From NCBI RefSeq assembly GCF_029269835.1, contig NZ_JARJBB010000001.1, positions 124,001-188,000 on the forward strand: a stretch of DNA of 64,000 nucleotides, in the 5' to 3' direction. Origin of the DNA: Streptomyces tropicalis (GTDB taxonomy: Bacteria > Actinomycetota > Actinomycetes > Streptomycetales > Streptomycetaceae). Each line of letters starts with the position of its first letter. The first letter of the stretch is position 1. Of the stretch, positions 23,969-33,656 are shown one piece after another. The translations under genes and the position numbers were made by a program. Below the pieces are notes generated by a model that was not told the DNA's origin, did not search any database, and was given only the letters and a program-made list of their open reading frames with translations.

Positions 23969-25231
23969 TCAGAGGTCCTGCGGGCTGAGCCGCGCCCGGT
24001 CCGCCTGGGGCTGGGAGTCCTGGCCCGAGGAGTTGACCGCGCTGCCCTGGAGCCACTTGCCCCAGGGGAGGTTCCAGTCGCCGAAGCCGTTGTTGAACGG
24101 CTCCATCTGCTGGCCCCCGGAATTGATCACCTGCACCAGGTCGCCCTCGTGCACGGCGTTGAAGAACCACTGGGCGTTCTCGTTGCTCATGCCGGTGCAG
24201 CCGTGGCTGACGTTGGCGATGCCCTGGGAGCCCACCGACCAGGGTGCGGCGTGCACGTACTCGCCGCTCCAGGTCACGCGGGTCGCCCAGTGGACCAGCA
24301 GGTCGTAGGAGTCGCTGGAGCCCTGCGCGATGCCGACGGTCGAACTCTTCATCCGGACGACGGACTGCTTGGCGAGAATGACCTTGACGCCGTTGCGGGT
24401 GTCGAAGCCGGGCTTGCCGGTGGTGACGGGCACCTGCTTGATCATCTGGTCGTTCTTGTAGACCGACATGGTGTGCGCGGCGGCGTCCGTGACGGCGACG
24501 ATGCGGTCACCCGTGGTGATCTTGAGGGGTTTGGCGGCGCCGCCCCAGAGCCGGTCGCTGATCCTGATGTTCTCCAGGGTGCTGTGCACCTGGATCTGGG
24601 CGTGGGCCGGCCAGTAGTCGCGGGGGCGGTAGTGCAGCTGCTTGTCGTTGACCCAGTACCAGGAGCCCTGGGCCGCGGGCACGGAGTCGACCTTGAGGGC
24701 GCGCTCCACGAGGGTGCGCTGGGCCTTGTCCTTGACCGGCTGGTCGAGGTCGGCGGTGATGGGCTGGCCGACACCGTAGGTGCCCGCCTGCGGCCCGAAC
24801 GTGACGTTCAGGCGCTTCTTGATCTCGGGTTTGCTGGTGTCGACGGTGATGACCTTGCGGCCGGGTGCGCCGTCGTCGTCCTCGGTGCTCACCCGGAGCG
24901 TGTAGTGGGCGTTGGCGGCCAGCGGTGAGGTGCTGTGCCAGTGGGTGCCGTCGGCGGAGAGTTCACCGGAGACGAAGCGGCCCGTGGTGTCGACGGCCGT
25001 CACATCCGTGATGCGGCCGTCCGAGCCGTCTGCGGTGACCTCCAGCGGCTTGTCCGGGTCGGCCTTCTGGCCGGCCTCGGTGGGACCGTTGAAGGAGATC
25101 TGGTCCGCTGCGTCGTACGGGGTGTCGGCCAGCGGGTTGCCGTCCGCGCCGCAGGCGGCGGCGCCGGCACCGAGGGCGACGACCAGCAGTGCGCAGCTGA
25201 CGACGGTGCGGCTGTGCGGAGTCGTGCTCAT
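23969..25231 (-). CDS. L,D-transpeptidase lipoprotein (YkuD domain)
   Basis: A 420-residue surface enzyme forming 3-3 peptidoglycan cross-links. It has an N-terminal signal with a lipobox-like AAAC near residue 27, and two Ig-like domains (about 45-250) as in mycobacterial LdtMt2-type proteins, including DTSKPEIKKRLNVTFGPQAGTYGVGQPI. The YkuD catalytic domain (about 250-375) contains the HGC active site in NVSHGCTGMSNENAQWFF, and a C-terminal extension follows. Such enzymes give beta-lactam-tolerant cross-linking. It is flanked by strong terminators on both sides (23865-23916, 25309-25344), so it is a single-gene unit. Confidence 0.95.
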   Translation of the reverse strand: MSTTPHSRTVVSCALLVVALGAGAAACGADGNPLADTPYDAADQISFNGPTEAGQKADPDKPLEVTADGSDGRITDVTAVDTTGRFVSGELSADGTHWHSTSPLAANAHYTLRVSTEDDDGAPGRKVITVDTSKPEIKKRLNVTFGPQAGTYGVGQPITADLDQPVKDKAQRTLVERALKVDSVPAAQGSWYWVNDKQLHYRPRDYWPAHAQIQVHSTLENIRISDRLWGGAAKPLKITTGDRIVAVTDAAAHTMSVYKNDQMIKQVPVTTGKPGFDTRNGVKVILAKQSVVRMKSSTVGIAQGSSDSYDLLVHWATRVTWSGEYVHAAPWSVGSQGIANVSHGCTGMSNENAQWFFNAVHEGDLVQVINSGGQQMEPFNNGFGDWNLPWGKWLQGSAVNSSGQDSQPQADRARLSPQDL

Positions 25232-25308
25232 GACCTCACGCTAGAAAGCTTCTTCGGCTTCGGCACGGCGGGTCACCCGTCCGAGGGAGGGTCGGTACTG
25301 CATACGCA

Positions 25309-25344
25309 GGAGCCCGGACACTCCGAGCGGAGTGTCCGGGCTCC
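25309..25344 (-). terminator. terminator of the ctaCDF operon
   Basis: A perfect 16-bp stem (GGAGCCCGGACACTCC at 25309-25324 with 25329-25344) and a 4-nt GAGC loop, 18 nt after the ctaF stop. Confidence 0.92.
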
Positions 25345-25361
25345 CAAGAGCGCTGCGCGTG

Positions 25362-25760
25362 CTACTGGGTGCGGTTCTCACCGCGGTAGTACTCGAACAC
25401 CCAGCCCCACAGACCGACCAGGACGACCGGCAGCGAGAAGTAGAGCAGCCACCAGCCCACCGCGATGGAGAGGAAGGCGAGTGCGCCGCCGATGCCGAGC
25501 GCGAGCGGCTGCCAGCTGTGGGGGCTGAAGAAGCCGACCTCACCGGCGTCGTCCGCGACGTCGGCCTCCTTGTTGTCCTGGGCACCCGCGTCGACCCGCC
25601 GGGCCGTGAAGCCCAGGTAGAAGCCGATCATGATGCACAGGCCGAAGGCCAGGAAGAGCGCCGTGGTACCGGCCGGCTCCTTCGACCACACGCCGTAGAC
25701 GACCGCCATGGCGAGGACGAAGACGCTCAGCCACATGAACATCCGGCCCTGGATCTTCAC
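25362..25760 (-). CDS. ctaF: cytochrome c oxidase subunit IV (actinobacterial)
   Basis: A 132-residue small membrane subunit of aa3 oxidase with four hydrophobic helices in two pairs: [57 protein letters not shown], and [21 protein letters not shown]. Helices 2 and 3 are joined by an acidic loop ([13 protein letters not shown]). It is specific to actinobacterial oxidases. The GTG start overlaps the ctaD stop by 4 nt, and a strong hairpin follows. Confidence 0.95.
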   Translation of the reverse strand: MKIQGRMFMWLSVFVLAMAVVYGVWSKEPAGTTALFLAFGLCIMIGFYLGFTARRVDAGAQDNKEADVADDAGEVGFFSPHSWQPLALGIGGALAFLSIAVGWWLLYFSLPVVLVGLWGWVFEYYRGENRTQ

Positions 25761-27493
25761 TTGCCGGCCTCCTTGCTGCCGGCCAGGGCCGCGTTGCCGT
25801 GTCCGGTGTTCTCGAGCTGGTCGAGCGCAGCGAGCTCGGGGTGGTGCAGGTCGAACGCCGGGGATTCGCTGCGGATCCGCGGCAGGGTGACGAAGTTGTG
25901 CCGCGGCGGCGGGCAGGAGGTCGCCCACTCCAGCGAGCGGCCGTACCCCCACGGGTCGTCGACCTCGATCTTCTCGCCGTACTTGGCCGTCTTCCAGACG
26001 TTGTAGAGGAACGGCAGGATCGACAGGCCGAGCAGGAACGAGCAGATCGACGACACGGTGTTCAGCGTGGTGAAGCCGTCGGCCGCGAGGTAGTCGGCGT
26101 AGCGGCGGGGCATGCCCTCCGCGCCCAGCCAGTGCTGGACCAGGAAGGTGCCGTGGAAGCCGACGAACAGCGTCCAGAAGGTGATCTTGCCCAGGCGCTC
26201 GTCGAGCATCTTGCCCGTCATCTTCGGCCACCAGAAGTGGAAGCCGGAGAACATCGCGAAGACGACCGTGCCGAAGACCACGTAGTGGAAGTGCGCCACC
26301 ACGAAGTACGAGTCGGAGACGTGGAAGTCCATCGGGGGCGAGGCCAGGATGACGCCGGTCAGGCCACCGAAGGTGAAGGTGATCAGGAAGCCCATCGCCC
26401 AGAGCATGGGCGTCTCGAAGGAGAGGCTTCCCTTCCACATGGTGCCGATCCAGTTGAAGATCTTCACACCGGTCGGGACCGCGATCAGGAAGGTCATGAA
26501 GGAGAAGAACGGCAGCAGCACGCCACCGGTGACGTACATGTGGTGGGCCCACACGGTCACCGACAGACCCGCGATCGCGATGGTCGCCGCGATCAGGTTC
26601 ATGTAGCCGAAGATCGGGCGGCGGCTGAAGACCGGGATGACCTCGGTGATGATGCCGAAGAACGGCAGCGCGATGATGTACACCTCGGGATGCCCGAAGA
26701 ACCAGAACAGGTGCTGCCACAGCAGCGCCCCGCCGTTGGCCGCGTCGAAGATGTGGGCGCCGAACTTGCGGTCCACCTCCAGCGCGAACAGGGCCGCCGC
26801 CAGCACCGGGAAGGCCAGCAGGACCAGCACACCGGTGAGCAGCACGTTCCAGGTGAACACCGGCATGCGGAACATGGTCATGCCCGGCGCGCGCATGCAG
26901 ATGATCGTGGTGATGAAGTTGACCGAGCCGAGGATCGTGCCGAAGCCGGAGAAGGCCAGACCCATGATCCACAGGTCACCGCCCAGACCCGGCGAGTGCA
27001 CCGCGTCGGAGAGCGGGCTGTAGGCGAACCAGCCGAAGTCGGCGGCGCCCTGCGGGGTGAGGAAGCCGCCCACCGCGATGGACGAGCCGAACAGGTACAG
27101 CCAGTAGGCGAACATGTTCAGCCGCGGGAACGCCACGTCCGGGGCGCCGATCTGCAGCGGCATGATCCAGTTCGCGAAGCCCGCGAACAGCGGCGTCGCG
27201 AACATCAGCAGCATGATCGTGCCGTGCATCGTGAACGCCTGGTTGAACTGCTCGTTCGACATGATCTGCAGGCCCGGGCGGGCGAGCTCGGCGCGCATGA
27301 AGAGCGCCATCACGCCGCCGATGCAGAAGAACGCGAACGACGTCGCCAGATACAGCGTTCCGATCGTCTTGTGGTCGGTGGTCGTCAGCCACTTCACCAC
27401 GACGTTTCCGGGTTGCTTGCGCCGGACCGGCAGCTCGCTCTCGTAAGAGCCCTCGGCCGCCGCGGCACCCTGAGGTTCGTTGAGGATGCTCAC
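25757..27493 (-). CDS. ctaD: cytochrome c oxidase subunit I
   Basis: The 578-residue catalytic subunit of aa3 oxidase, with 12 transmembrane helices carrying heme a and the heme a3-CuB centre. Visible are the heme a histidine in [12 protein letters not shown], the CuB histidine and cross-linked tyrosine in [18 protein letters not shown], the HH pair in [11 protein letters not shown], and the heme ligands in [10 protein letters not shown]. It reduces O2 to water and pumps protons. It overlaps ctaC (upstream) and ctaF (downstream) by 4 nt each, so all three are translationally coupled. Confidence 0.98.
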   Translation of the reverse strand: MSILNEPQGAAAAEGSYESELPVRRKQPGNVVVKWLTTTDHKTIGTLYLATSFAFFCIGGVMALFMRAELARPGLQIMSNEQFNQAFTMHGTIMLLMFATPLFAGFANWIMPLQIGAPDVAFPRLNMFAYWLYLFGSSIAVGGFLTPQGAADFGWFAYSPLSDAVHSPGLGGDLWIMGLAFSGFGTILGSVNFITTIICMRAPGMTMFRMPVFTWNVLLTGVLVLLAFPVLAAALFALEVDRKFGAHIFDAANGGALLWQHLFWFFGHPEVYIIALPFFGIITEVIPVFSRRPIFGYMNLIAATIAIAGLSVTVWAHHMYVTGGVLLPFFSFMTFLIAVPTGVKIFNWIGTMWKGSLSFETPMLWAMGFLITFTFGGLTGVILASPPMDFHVSDSYFVVAHFHYVVFGTVVFAMFSGFHFWWPKMTGKMLDERLGKITFWTLFVGFHGTFLVQHWLGAEGMPRRYADYLAADGFTTLNTVSSICSFLLGLSILPFLYNVWKTAKYGEKIEVDDPWGYGRSLEWATSCPPPRHNFVTLPRIRSESPAFDLHHPELAALDQLENTGHGNAALAGSKEAGK

Positions 27494-28449
27494 AGGTTGT
27501 TCGTCTCCCGGTTCTTCTCGTGGCTCGTCTGCGCGATGCCGGCGGGAACGTAACCGGTCTGCCCCTTCTTAGCGAGGTCCTTGAGGTGCTGCTCGTAGCG
27601 CTCCGGAGAGACGACCTTCACGTTGAACAGCATCCGGGAGTGGTCCTGGCCGCAGAGCTCGGCGCACTTGCCCCGGAAGGTGCCCTCCTGGTTGGGGGTC
27701 ACCTGGAAGGAGTTGGTGTGGCCGGGGACGACGTCCTGCTTCATGAGGAACGGCAGCACCCAGAAGTCGTGGATGACGTCCCGCGAGGTGAGGACGAAGC
27801 GGACCGTCTTGCCCTTGGGCAGCCACAGGGTGGGGCCGGGGTTGCCGGTCTGCGGGTTCCGCTCGCCGGGCACACCGACCTCGTAGACACCGCCGGCGTT
27901 GGCCGGGAAGTCGTTCTTGAACCGGTCCGGAATGGTGGCCAGGTTCGGGTCGGTCTTGGCGTTGCCCTTCGAACCGGGGACCGGCTCGATGTAGTTGAAC
28001 GCCCAGCTCCACTGGTAGCCGACGACGTTGACCGTCACGTCCGGCTTCTTGGACAGATCCAGGAGCTTCGACTCGTCCCGGGCCGTGAAGTAGAACAGGA
28101 CCGAGACGATGATGAGCGGGACGACCGTGTACAGCGCCTCGATCGGCATGTTGTACCGGGTCTGCGGAGGAACCTCGACCTTGGTGCGGCTGCGCCGGTG
28201 GAAGAAGCAACTCCACAGGATCAGGCCCCACACCAGGACGCCGACCGCGAGCGCGGCCGCCCAGGAACCCTGCCACAGGGAGAGGACACGCGGAGCCTCT
28301 TCCGTGGTCGGGGTGGGCATACCCAGCCGGGGGAAGTCCTTGTATGTGCAACCGGTTGCGGTCGCCAGGACCAGGCCCGCAGTCAGTGCCTGCAGCAGCT
28401 TCCGCCGCATCGGGCGCCGCGGCGAGCGGTCGGAGCCGTTGGGACTCAC
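27490..28449 (-). CDS. ctaC: cytochrome c oxidase subunit II
   Basis: The 319-residue CuA subunit. It has an N-terminal signal of lipoprotein type ([20 protein letters not shown] followed by Cys), then two transmembrane helices (about 60-85 and 105-130). The periplasmic cupredoxin domain contains the aromatic patch [10 protein letters not shown] and the CuA site [12 protein letters not shown] (two Cys, Glu, His, Met) with the distal histidine in [11 protein letters not shown] 28449 is chosen since it gives a short basic N-terminus before the signal, and GGAAGG lies upstream. It is the first gene of ctaCDF. The 293-nt upstream gap (28450-28742) holds its promoter, not clearly identifiable. Confidence 0.97.
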   Translation of the reverse strand: MSPNGSDRSPRRPMRRKLLQALTAGLVLATATGCTYKDFPRLGMPTPTTEEAPRVLSLWQGSWAAALAVGVLVWGLILWSCFFHRRSRTKVEVPPQTRYNMPIEALYTVVPLIIVSVLFYFTARDESKLLDLSKKPDVTVNVVGYQWSWAFNYIEPVPGSKGNAKTDPNLATIPDRFKNDFPANAGGVYEVGVPGERNPQTGNPGPTLWLPKGKTVRFVLTSRDVIHDFWVLPFLMKQDVVPGHTNSFQVTPNQEGTFRGKCAELCGQDHSRMLFNVKVVSPERYEQHLKDLAKKGQTGYVPAGIAQTSHEKNRETNNL

Positions 28450-28742
28450 GTAGCGCCTTCCCGAGAGTCTCGCCCGCGCTGTTCGGCTGCGGCCTTCTCG
28501 CTGGTCGGTCGCCGCCCTGCGTCGGGCAGGGGTTTGGATGTTTATGCGGACCAAACCCTACTGGACGCCATCCGGAGGGTCGCGGGGAGGGTGCCATACG
28601 CGCCGCGGGTCACCCCGAAGGGGTGGGATGACCGGGGGTGGGTCGATATGTGACGGCGGGTCGGGCGCCGGAACCGGTCGCGGCACCGGCCCGCGGACGC
28701 CACCCGTACGGTTCCCCGCGCCGCAGGTCGTAGCGTTGCGGT

Positions 28743-30125
28743 GTGGCCTACTTCGACGCGGCGTCCGCCGCTCCCCTCCACCCCGTCGCCCGCCAGGCGC
28801 TCCTGGCCGCCCTGGACGAGGGCTGGGCGGACCCGGCCCGGCTGTACCGGGAGGGCCGGCGGGCGCGGCTGCTGCTGGACGCGGCACGCGAGGCGGCCGC
28901 CGAGGCGGTGCGGTGCCGCCCCGACGAGCTGGTCTTCACCTCCTCCGGCACGCGCGCCGTGCACACCGGCGTGGCCGGCGCCCTGGCCGGCCGGCGCCGC
29001 ATCGGGCGCCACCTGATCGTGTCAGCAGTCGAACACTCCTCGGTCCTCCACGCGGCACGGACGCACGAGGCGGACGGCGGGGCGGTCACCGAGGTGCCCG
29101 TCGGCCGCACCGGCGCGGTGGACCCGGCGGCCTACGGGTCCGCGCTGCGGCCGGACACCGCGCTGGCCTGCCTGCAGTCGGCCAACCACGAGGTGGGCAC
29201 CGAGCAGCCGGTGGGCGCGGTGGGCGAGGCGTGCCGGGCCGCGGGGGTGCCCCTGCTGGTGGACGCGGCCCAGTCGCTGGGCTGGGGCCCGGTGGAAGGG
29301 GACTGGTCGCTGCTGGCGGCCAGCGCGCACAAGTGGGGCGGGCCGCCCGGCGTCGGGCTGCTGGCCGTGCGCAAGGGGGTGCGGTTCGCCCCCGGGGGCC
29401 CGGCGGACGAGCGCGAGTCGGGCCGGGCAGCCGGCTTCGAGAACATCCCGGCGATCGTGGCGGCGGCGGCGTCGCTGCGGGCGGTGCGGGCGGAGGCGGC
29501 CGCGGAGGCCGGGCGGCTGCGCGAGCTGACCGCGCGGATCCGGACACGGGTACCGCGTCTGGTGCCCGACGTGGAGGTGGTGGGCGACCCGGACCGCCGG
29601 CTGCCCGGAGTCGTCACCTTCTCCTGTCTCTATGTCGACGGGGAGACACTGCTGCACGAGCTGGACCGCGCGGGCTTCTCCGTCTCCTCCGGCTCGTCGT
29701 GCACGAGCAGCACCCTGACCCCGAGCCATGTGCTGCGGGCGATGGGCGTGCTGAGCGAGGGCAACGTGCGGGTGTCGCTGCCGCCGGGGACGCCCGGGGA
29801 CGAGGTCGAGCGGTTCCTCGCGGTGCTGCCGGAGGCGGTGGCCGGGGTCCGGGAGAAGCTGGGGGCGCCGGCCGCGGCCCCGGGCACGGCCCCGGCCCGG
29901 GACGAGCTGGTCGTGGACGCGCTCGGCCGGCGCTGCCCGATCCCGGTGATCGAGCTGGCGAAGGTGATCGGGGACGTCCCGGTGGGCGGCACGGTCCGCG
30001 TCCTCGCCGACGACGAGGCCGCCCGCCTGGACATCCCCGCCTGGTGCGAGATGCGGGGGCAGGAGTACGTGGGTGAGGAAGCGGCGGACGGCGGCGCGGC
30101 CTACGTGGTCCGCCGGATCTCCTGA
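28743..30125 (+). CDS. cysteine desulfurase-TusA fusion protein
   Basis: A 460-residue fusion. Residues 1-370 form a NifS/IscS-type cysteine desulfurase: FDAASAAPLHP, AVEHSSVLHA, the PLP lysine in SAHKWGGPPGVG, and the catalytic cysteine in SGSSCTSSTLTPSHVLRAMG (about 320). Residues 385-460 form a TusA domain with the CPIP motif in LGRRCPIPVIELAKVIGD. The reaction is L-cysteine to L-alanine plus a persulfide, handed directly to the TusA cysteine and then to acceptors (tRNA thiolation, cofactors or Fe-S; acceptor not known). The GTG start has no ribosome site; TAGCGT ends 6 nt upstream, predicting a leaderless mRNA. Confidence 0.93.
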   Translation: MAYFDAASAAPLHPVARQALLAALDEGWADPARLYREGRRARLLLDAAREAAAEAVRCRPDELVFTSSGTRAVHTGVAGALAGRRRIGRHLIVSAVEHSSVLHAARTHEADGGAVTEVPVGRTGAVDPAAYGSALRPDTALACLQSANHEVGTEQPVGAVGEACRAAGVPLLVDAAQSLGWGPVEGDWSLLAASAHKWGGPPGVGLLAVRKGVRFAPGGPADERESGRAAGFENIPAIVAAAASLRAVRAEAAAEAGRLRELTARIRTRVPRLVPDVEVVGDPDRRLPGVVTFSCLYVDGETLLHELDRAGFSVSSGSSCTSSTLTPSHVLRAMGVLSEGNVRVSLPPGTPGDEVERFLAVLPEAVAGVREKLGAPAAAPGTAPARDELVVDALGRRCPIPVIELAKVIGDVPVGGTVRVLADDEAARLDIPAWCEMRGQEYVGEEAADGGAAYVVRRIS

Positions 30126-30169
30126 CCCCGACGGCCGGGGCGGCCCCTTCGCCGGTGCGGCCGGTCCCG

Positions 30170-30205
30170 CCGGTCCGGCCGCACCCGTGGGTGCGGCCGG
30201 ACCGG
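30170..30205. terminator. bidirectional terminator
   Basis: A perfect 16-bp stem (CCGGTCCGGCCGCACC at 30170-30185 with 30190-30205) and a CGTG loop, between the convergent desulfurase fusion (stop 30125) and the PfkB kinase gene (stop 30227). Confidence 0.92.
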
Positions 30206-30226
30206 AGCGGGCGGGACGCGCCCGGG

Positions 30227-31201
30227 TCAGCCGAGGTGCGCCCGGACCTCGCGGGCCGCGTCGTCGCCGTACGCCTTGGTGAAGCGCTCCATGAAGTGGG
30301 CGCGGCGCAGCTGGTACTCCTGGGTGCCGACGGTCTCGATCACCAGGGTGGCGAGCATGCAGCCGACCTGGGCGGCGCGCTCCAGGGAGACGCCCCAGGC
30401 CAGGCCGGACAGGAAGCCGGCGCGGAAGGCGTCGCCGACGCCCGTGGGGTCGGCCTTGCGCTCTTCGTCGGGACAGCCGACCTCGACCGCGTCCCGGCCC
30501 TCGCTCTCGATGCGGACGCCGCGCGCGCCGAGGGTGGTCACGCGGTGGCCGACCCGGGAGAGGATCTCGGCGTCGGTCCAGCCCGTCTTGGACTCGATGA
30601 GCCCCTTCTCGTACTCGTTGGAGAAGAGGTAGGTCGCCCCGTCCAGCAGTATCCGGATCTCCTCCCCGTTCATCCGGGCGATCTGCTGGGAGAAGTCGGC
30701 GGCGAACGGGATCGAGCGGGAGCGGCACTCCTCGGTGTGGCGGAGCATCGCCTCGGGGTCGTCCGCACCGATCAGGACCAGGTCGAGGCCGTCGACGCGG
30801 TCGGCGACGGCCTTCAGCTCGATGAGCCGGGCCTCGCTCATGGCGCCCGTGTAGAAGGAGCCGATCTGGTTGTGGTCGGCGTCCGTGGTGCACACGAAGC
30901 GGGCGGTGTGCAGCGTCTCGGAGATCCGGACGGAGGAGGTGTCGACGCCGTGCCGGTCGAGCCAGGCGCGGTACTCGGCGAAGTCGGGGCCGGCGGCGCC
31001 GACCAGGACGGGCCCGGTGCCGAGCTGCCCCATGCCGAAGGCGATGTTGGCGCCGACCCCGCCGCGCCGGACGTCCAGCTGGTCGACCAGGAAGGAGAGC
31101 GAGACCGTGTGCAGCTGGTCCGCGACGAACTGGTCGGCGAAACGGCCGGGGAAGGTCATGAGGTGGTCGGTGGCGATGGAGCCGGTGACTGCGATGCGCA
31201 C
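30227..31201 (-). CDS. adoK: PfkB-family kinase, adenosine kinase-like
   Basis: A 324-residue ribokinase-fold enzyme. It closely resembles mycobacterial adenosine kinase AdoK (Rv2202c): [14 protein letters not shown] at the start, [52 protein letters not shown]-like region, and the PfkB signature [20 protein letters not shown] with the catalytic Asp. Predicted reaction: adenosine plus ATP gives AMP, clearing adenosine made from S-adenosylhomocysteine. GTG 31201 has GGAG upstream. A weak promoter (TTCTGG 31273-31278, TAGCGT 31250-31255, 17-nt spacer) fits. Another sugar kinase remains possible. Confidence 0.82.
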   Translation of the reverse strand: [324 protein letters not shown]

Positions 31202-31341
31202 GGCGTGGACTCTCCTGCGGTGGGAGACAGGGGGGTGGACTGACACTTCACGCTACCCGGTCGGCAGGGTGGCCAGAAGCAGGCAAAAATACCCGATAGT
31301 AGATCTTTCTTCGTGAGGCACTCCGTGCTTACGGTGCCGTC

Positions 31342-31554
31342 ATGACGAACCTCGAGGTGCACACCGCCCCCGTCCCGTCCGACCTGGACGGCGATCTCGC
31401 GTCGCTGCGCGGGGACTGCGCGCGGATGGCCCCCCACTGGGCGGCGCCCGACCGGGCCGCCGTCCGGCCGGTGAAGCCGTCCCGCATCCACGGCGTCCGG
31501 GTCCCGGCGTCCTCCGCGCGGCTGCTGGACGCGATGTCCGACTACGGGGACTGA
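31342..31554 (+). CDS. small hypothetical protein (70 aa)
   Basis: A 70-residue protein with no recognised domain, charged and without membrane segments. The ATG at 31342 has no ribosome site; TACGGT at 31330-31335 ends 6 nt upstream, so it is probably leaderless. The C-terminal half (HGVRVPASSARLLDAMSDYGD) looks more conserved-protein-like than the N-terminus. Codon third positions are GC-rich as in real genes here. It is divergent from the adenosine kinase gene, across an AT-rich patch (31280-31310). I do not recognise its function. Confidence 0.6.
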   Translation: MTNLEVHTAPVPSDLDGDLASLRGDCARMAPHWAAPDRAAVRPVKPSRIHGVRVPASSARLLDAMSDYGD

Positions 31555-31724
31555 CCCCCCTCCTCCCCGGGGCGGCGCCCGTCCCGGGGAACCGCGCGCT
31601 CCCCCGCCGCGTCCCATCGCCGTCCCCCGTCCGGGGGATGCGGGATACGACCCGTCGGCCGATCATTTTTGACAGGGCCGGGTCAGGGTTTCCGGGACAG
31701 ACGGGCAGCCGAAGGAGCGATGCG

Positions 31725-33587
31725 GTGAACACCGAGCGACCCGAGAACGAGGACGCGGCCGCGGGTACCGCCGAGGGAGCCGCGCAGGAGCGGGCGGCCT
31801 CGGCGCCCCGGGCCGGGCACGGAGCCCCGGAGAAGGCGCCGGCCGCCCCGGAGACCGACGCCGCCGCACCGTCCGGCGGGGAGCCGGGCACCGAGGAGAC
31901 CCGGACCGCCCGGACGCAGGCCGGGAAACCGGACGCCGTCGGATCGGCGGACGCCACGACGGACGAGCCGGATGTCGCGCCGGACGCGGGCGCGAAGGCG
32001 GCGGCCGGAGAGGCCCGGGCCGCGCGGACGCAGGCCGAGAACCCCCTCGCCGACAAGTCGCACACCGAGAAGTCGCACGCCGAGGAGATCTCGGTCGTGG
32101 GCGGTCCGGAGGACGGGGAGCGGGCGGGGCGGCCCCTGCGCGGGCGGTCGCCGCTCGCGGCGGTCGCGGTCGCGGCCGCCGTGCTGCTGGCGGGCGGCGG
32201 CGGGGCGTATCTGGCCACGAGCGCGTCCGGCGGCGGCCGTGCGGACGCGGCGGCACCCGGCGGGCACGGCGCCCCCGCCCCCCTGGTGCTCGACGGCTAC
32301 TCCGCCCCCGGGCAGGGCGGGACCGGCGGGGCGGACGCCGGGGGCGACGGCGGCGGCAACGGCATCGCGCCGGGCGAGCCCAACCCGTACGGCGCGACCT
32401 ACCACCTGAAGGGGACGCTCCCCCAGGGGCCCGCCTCGGCGGCCGCGTACTGGGCGAAGGGCGACGTCACCGAGGACCGGGTGGCCCGGCTCGCCAGGGC
32501 GCTCGGCGTCGAGGGGACGCCGGTGGCCGCCGCGCAGGAGTGGACGGTGGGCAGCGGCAGGGACGGCTCGGGGCCGATGCTCCGGGTGCGCAGGCAGGCG
32601 CCGGGGGCGTGGACGTTCACCCGGTACGCGCCGGGCACGGACGACTGCAAGGGCGTGCTGTGCACGCACGACCCGGCCGCCCCCGCGGTCACCCCGGTGA
32701 GCGAGGCGGCCGCCGGGAAGGCGGCGGCGCCGGTGCTGAAGGCCCTGGGTCAGGACCGCGCCTCCGTGGACGCGCACCAGGTCATGGGCGCGCAGCGGGT
32801 CGTCAACGCCGACCCCGTGGTCGGCGGCCTGCCCACCCAGGGGTGGTCCACGACCCTCACAGTCGGCGCGCAGGGCGAGGTGGTCGGCGGCAGCGGTCAG
32901 CTGAAGGAGCCGGTCAAGGGCGACACGTACCCGGTGCTGAGCGCACGGCGGACGCTGGACCTGATGAACGGGGCGCCCCGGACCGACCACCGGATGGGCG
33001 TCGGCGGCTGCACCGTCCCGAAGCCGCCGAAGGACCGGCTGGAGGGGCCGTGCCGGGCCCCGCGGAACACCCGGGACGACCTGACCGTCGACGGGGCGGT
33101 GTTCGGACTGGCCGCGCGGTCCTCGCAGGGGCGGCAGGCGCTGGTGCCGTCCTGGCTGTTCCGCGTGCGCGGACAGGACGGGCAGGAGGGCTTCACGGTC
33201 GCCTACCCGGCGGTCGACCCGCGCTTTCTGGCCGGGGCCGCGGCTCCCGGGCAGCCGGCGCCGAGCGGCAGCGGCGCCCCGGCCACCCGCACCGTGGCCG
33301 TCACGGGGTACACCACCTCGGGCAACGACCTGACCGTGGCCTTCGAGGGCGGGGTGTGCGCCGCCTACACGGCCTCGGCACGCGAGAGCGGGGACCGTGT
33401 GACGGTGACGGTCACCGAGAAGCGGCAGCCGGGCAAGGTCTGCATCCTGATCGCCAAGGAGTACCAGCGGACGCTGCACCTGGACCGGCCGCTCGGCGAC
33501 CGGACGGTGGTCGGCGCCGACGGCGGGCGGATCGCCCAGGGGAAGGCGGGAGCGCGCAGGCCGCAGACCTCGTCGCTCGCACGCTGA
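31725..33587 (+). CDS. large single-pass membrane protein of unknown function
   Basis: 620 residues. The N-terminal 130 are acidic, Ala/Glu-rich and disordered. One transmembrane helix follows at about 142-166 (SPLAAVAVAAAVLLAGGGGAYL). A Gly-rich linker with GQGGTGGADAGGDGGGNG comes next, then an extracytoplasmic domain (about 220-500) with paired cysteines (DDCKGVLCTHD, GGCTVPKPPKDRLEGPC), and a C-terminal beta-rich segment (about 520-610) containing GGVCAAY and GKVCILIAKEY. Known only as a conserved Streptomyces membrane protein to me. GTG 31725 has AAGGAG upstream; an exact TTGACA at 31669-31674 lacks a matching -10. Confidence 0.82.
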   Translation: MNTERPENEDAAAGTAEGAAQERAASAPRAGHGAPEKAPAAPETDAAAPSGGEPGTEETRTARTQAGKPDAVGSADATTDEPDVAPDAGAKAAAGEARAARTQAENPLADKSHTEKSHAEEISVVGGPEDGERAGRPLRGRSPLAAVAVAAAVLLAGGGGAYLATSASGGGRADAAAPGGHGAPAPLVLDGYSAPGQGGTGGADAGGDGGGNGIAPGEPNPYGATYHLKGTLPQGPASAAAYWAKGDVTEDRVARLARALGVEGTPVAAAQEWTVGSGRDGSGPMLRVRRQAPGAWTFTRYAPGTDDCKGVLCTHDPAAPAVTPVSEAAAGKAAAPVLKALGQDRASVDAHQVMGAQRVVNADPVVGGLPTQGWSTTLTVGAQGEVVGGSGQLKEPVKGDTYPVLSARRTLDLMNGAPRTDHRMGVGGCTVPKPPKDRLEGPCRAPRNTRDDLTVDGAVFGLAARSSQGRQALVPSWLFRVRGQDGQEGFTVAYPAVDPRFLAGAAAPGQPAPSGSGAPATRTVAVTGYTTSGNDLTVAFEGGVCAAYTASARESGDRVTVTVTEKRQPGKVCILIAKEYQRTLHLDRPLGDRTVVGADGGRIAQGKAGARRPQTSSLAR

Positions 33588-33600
33588 GCGCGACGCACAA

Positions 33601-33636
33601 GGCGGCGGCCCCCTCCCACGGGAGGGGGCCGCCGCC
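33601..33636. terminator. bidirectional terminator
   Basis: A perfect 16-bp stem (GGCGGCGGCCCCCTCC / GGAGGGGGCCGCCGCC) with a CACG loop, between the convergent membrane-protein and ErpA-like genes. Confidence 0.93.
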
Positions 33637-33656
33637 TGCGTGCCGGTGCGGCCGGC

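Noticed and set aside
31669..31697. A promoter at the exact TTGACA before the large membrane protein gene
   Set aside because: The -35 is perfect, but no acceptable -10 exists at 16-19 nt spacing, so it is not listed as a promoter.
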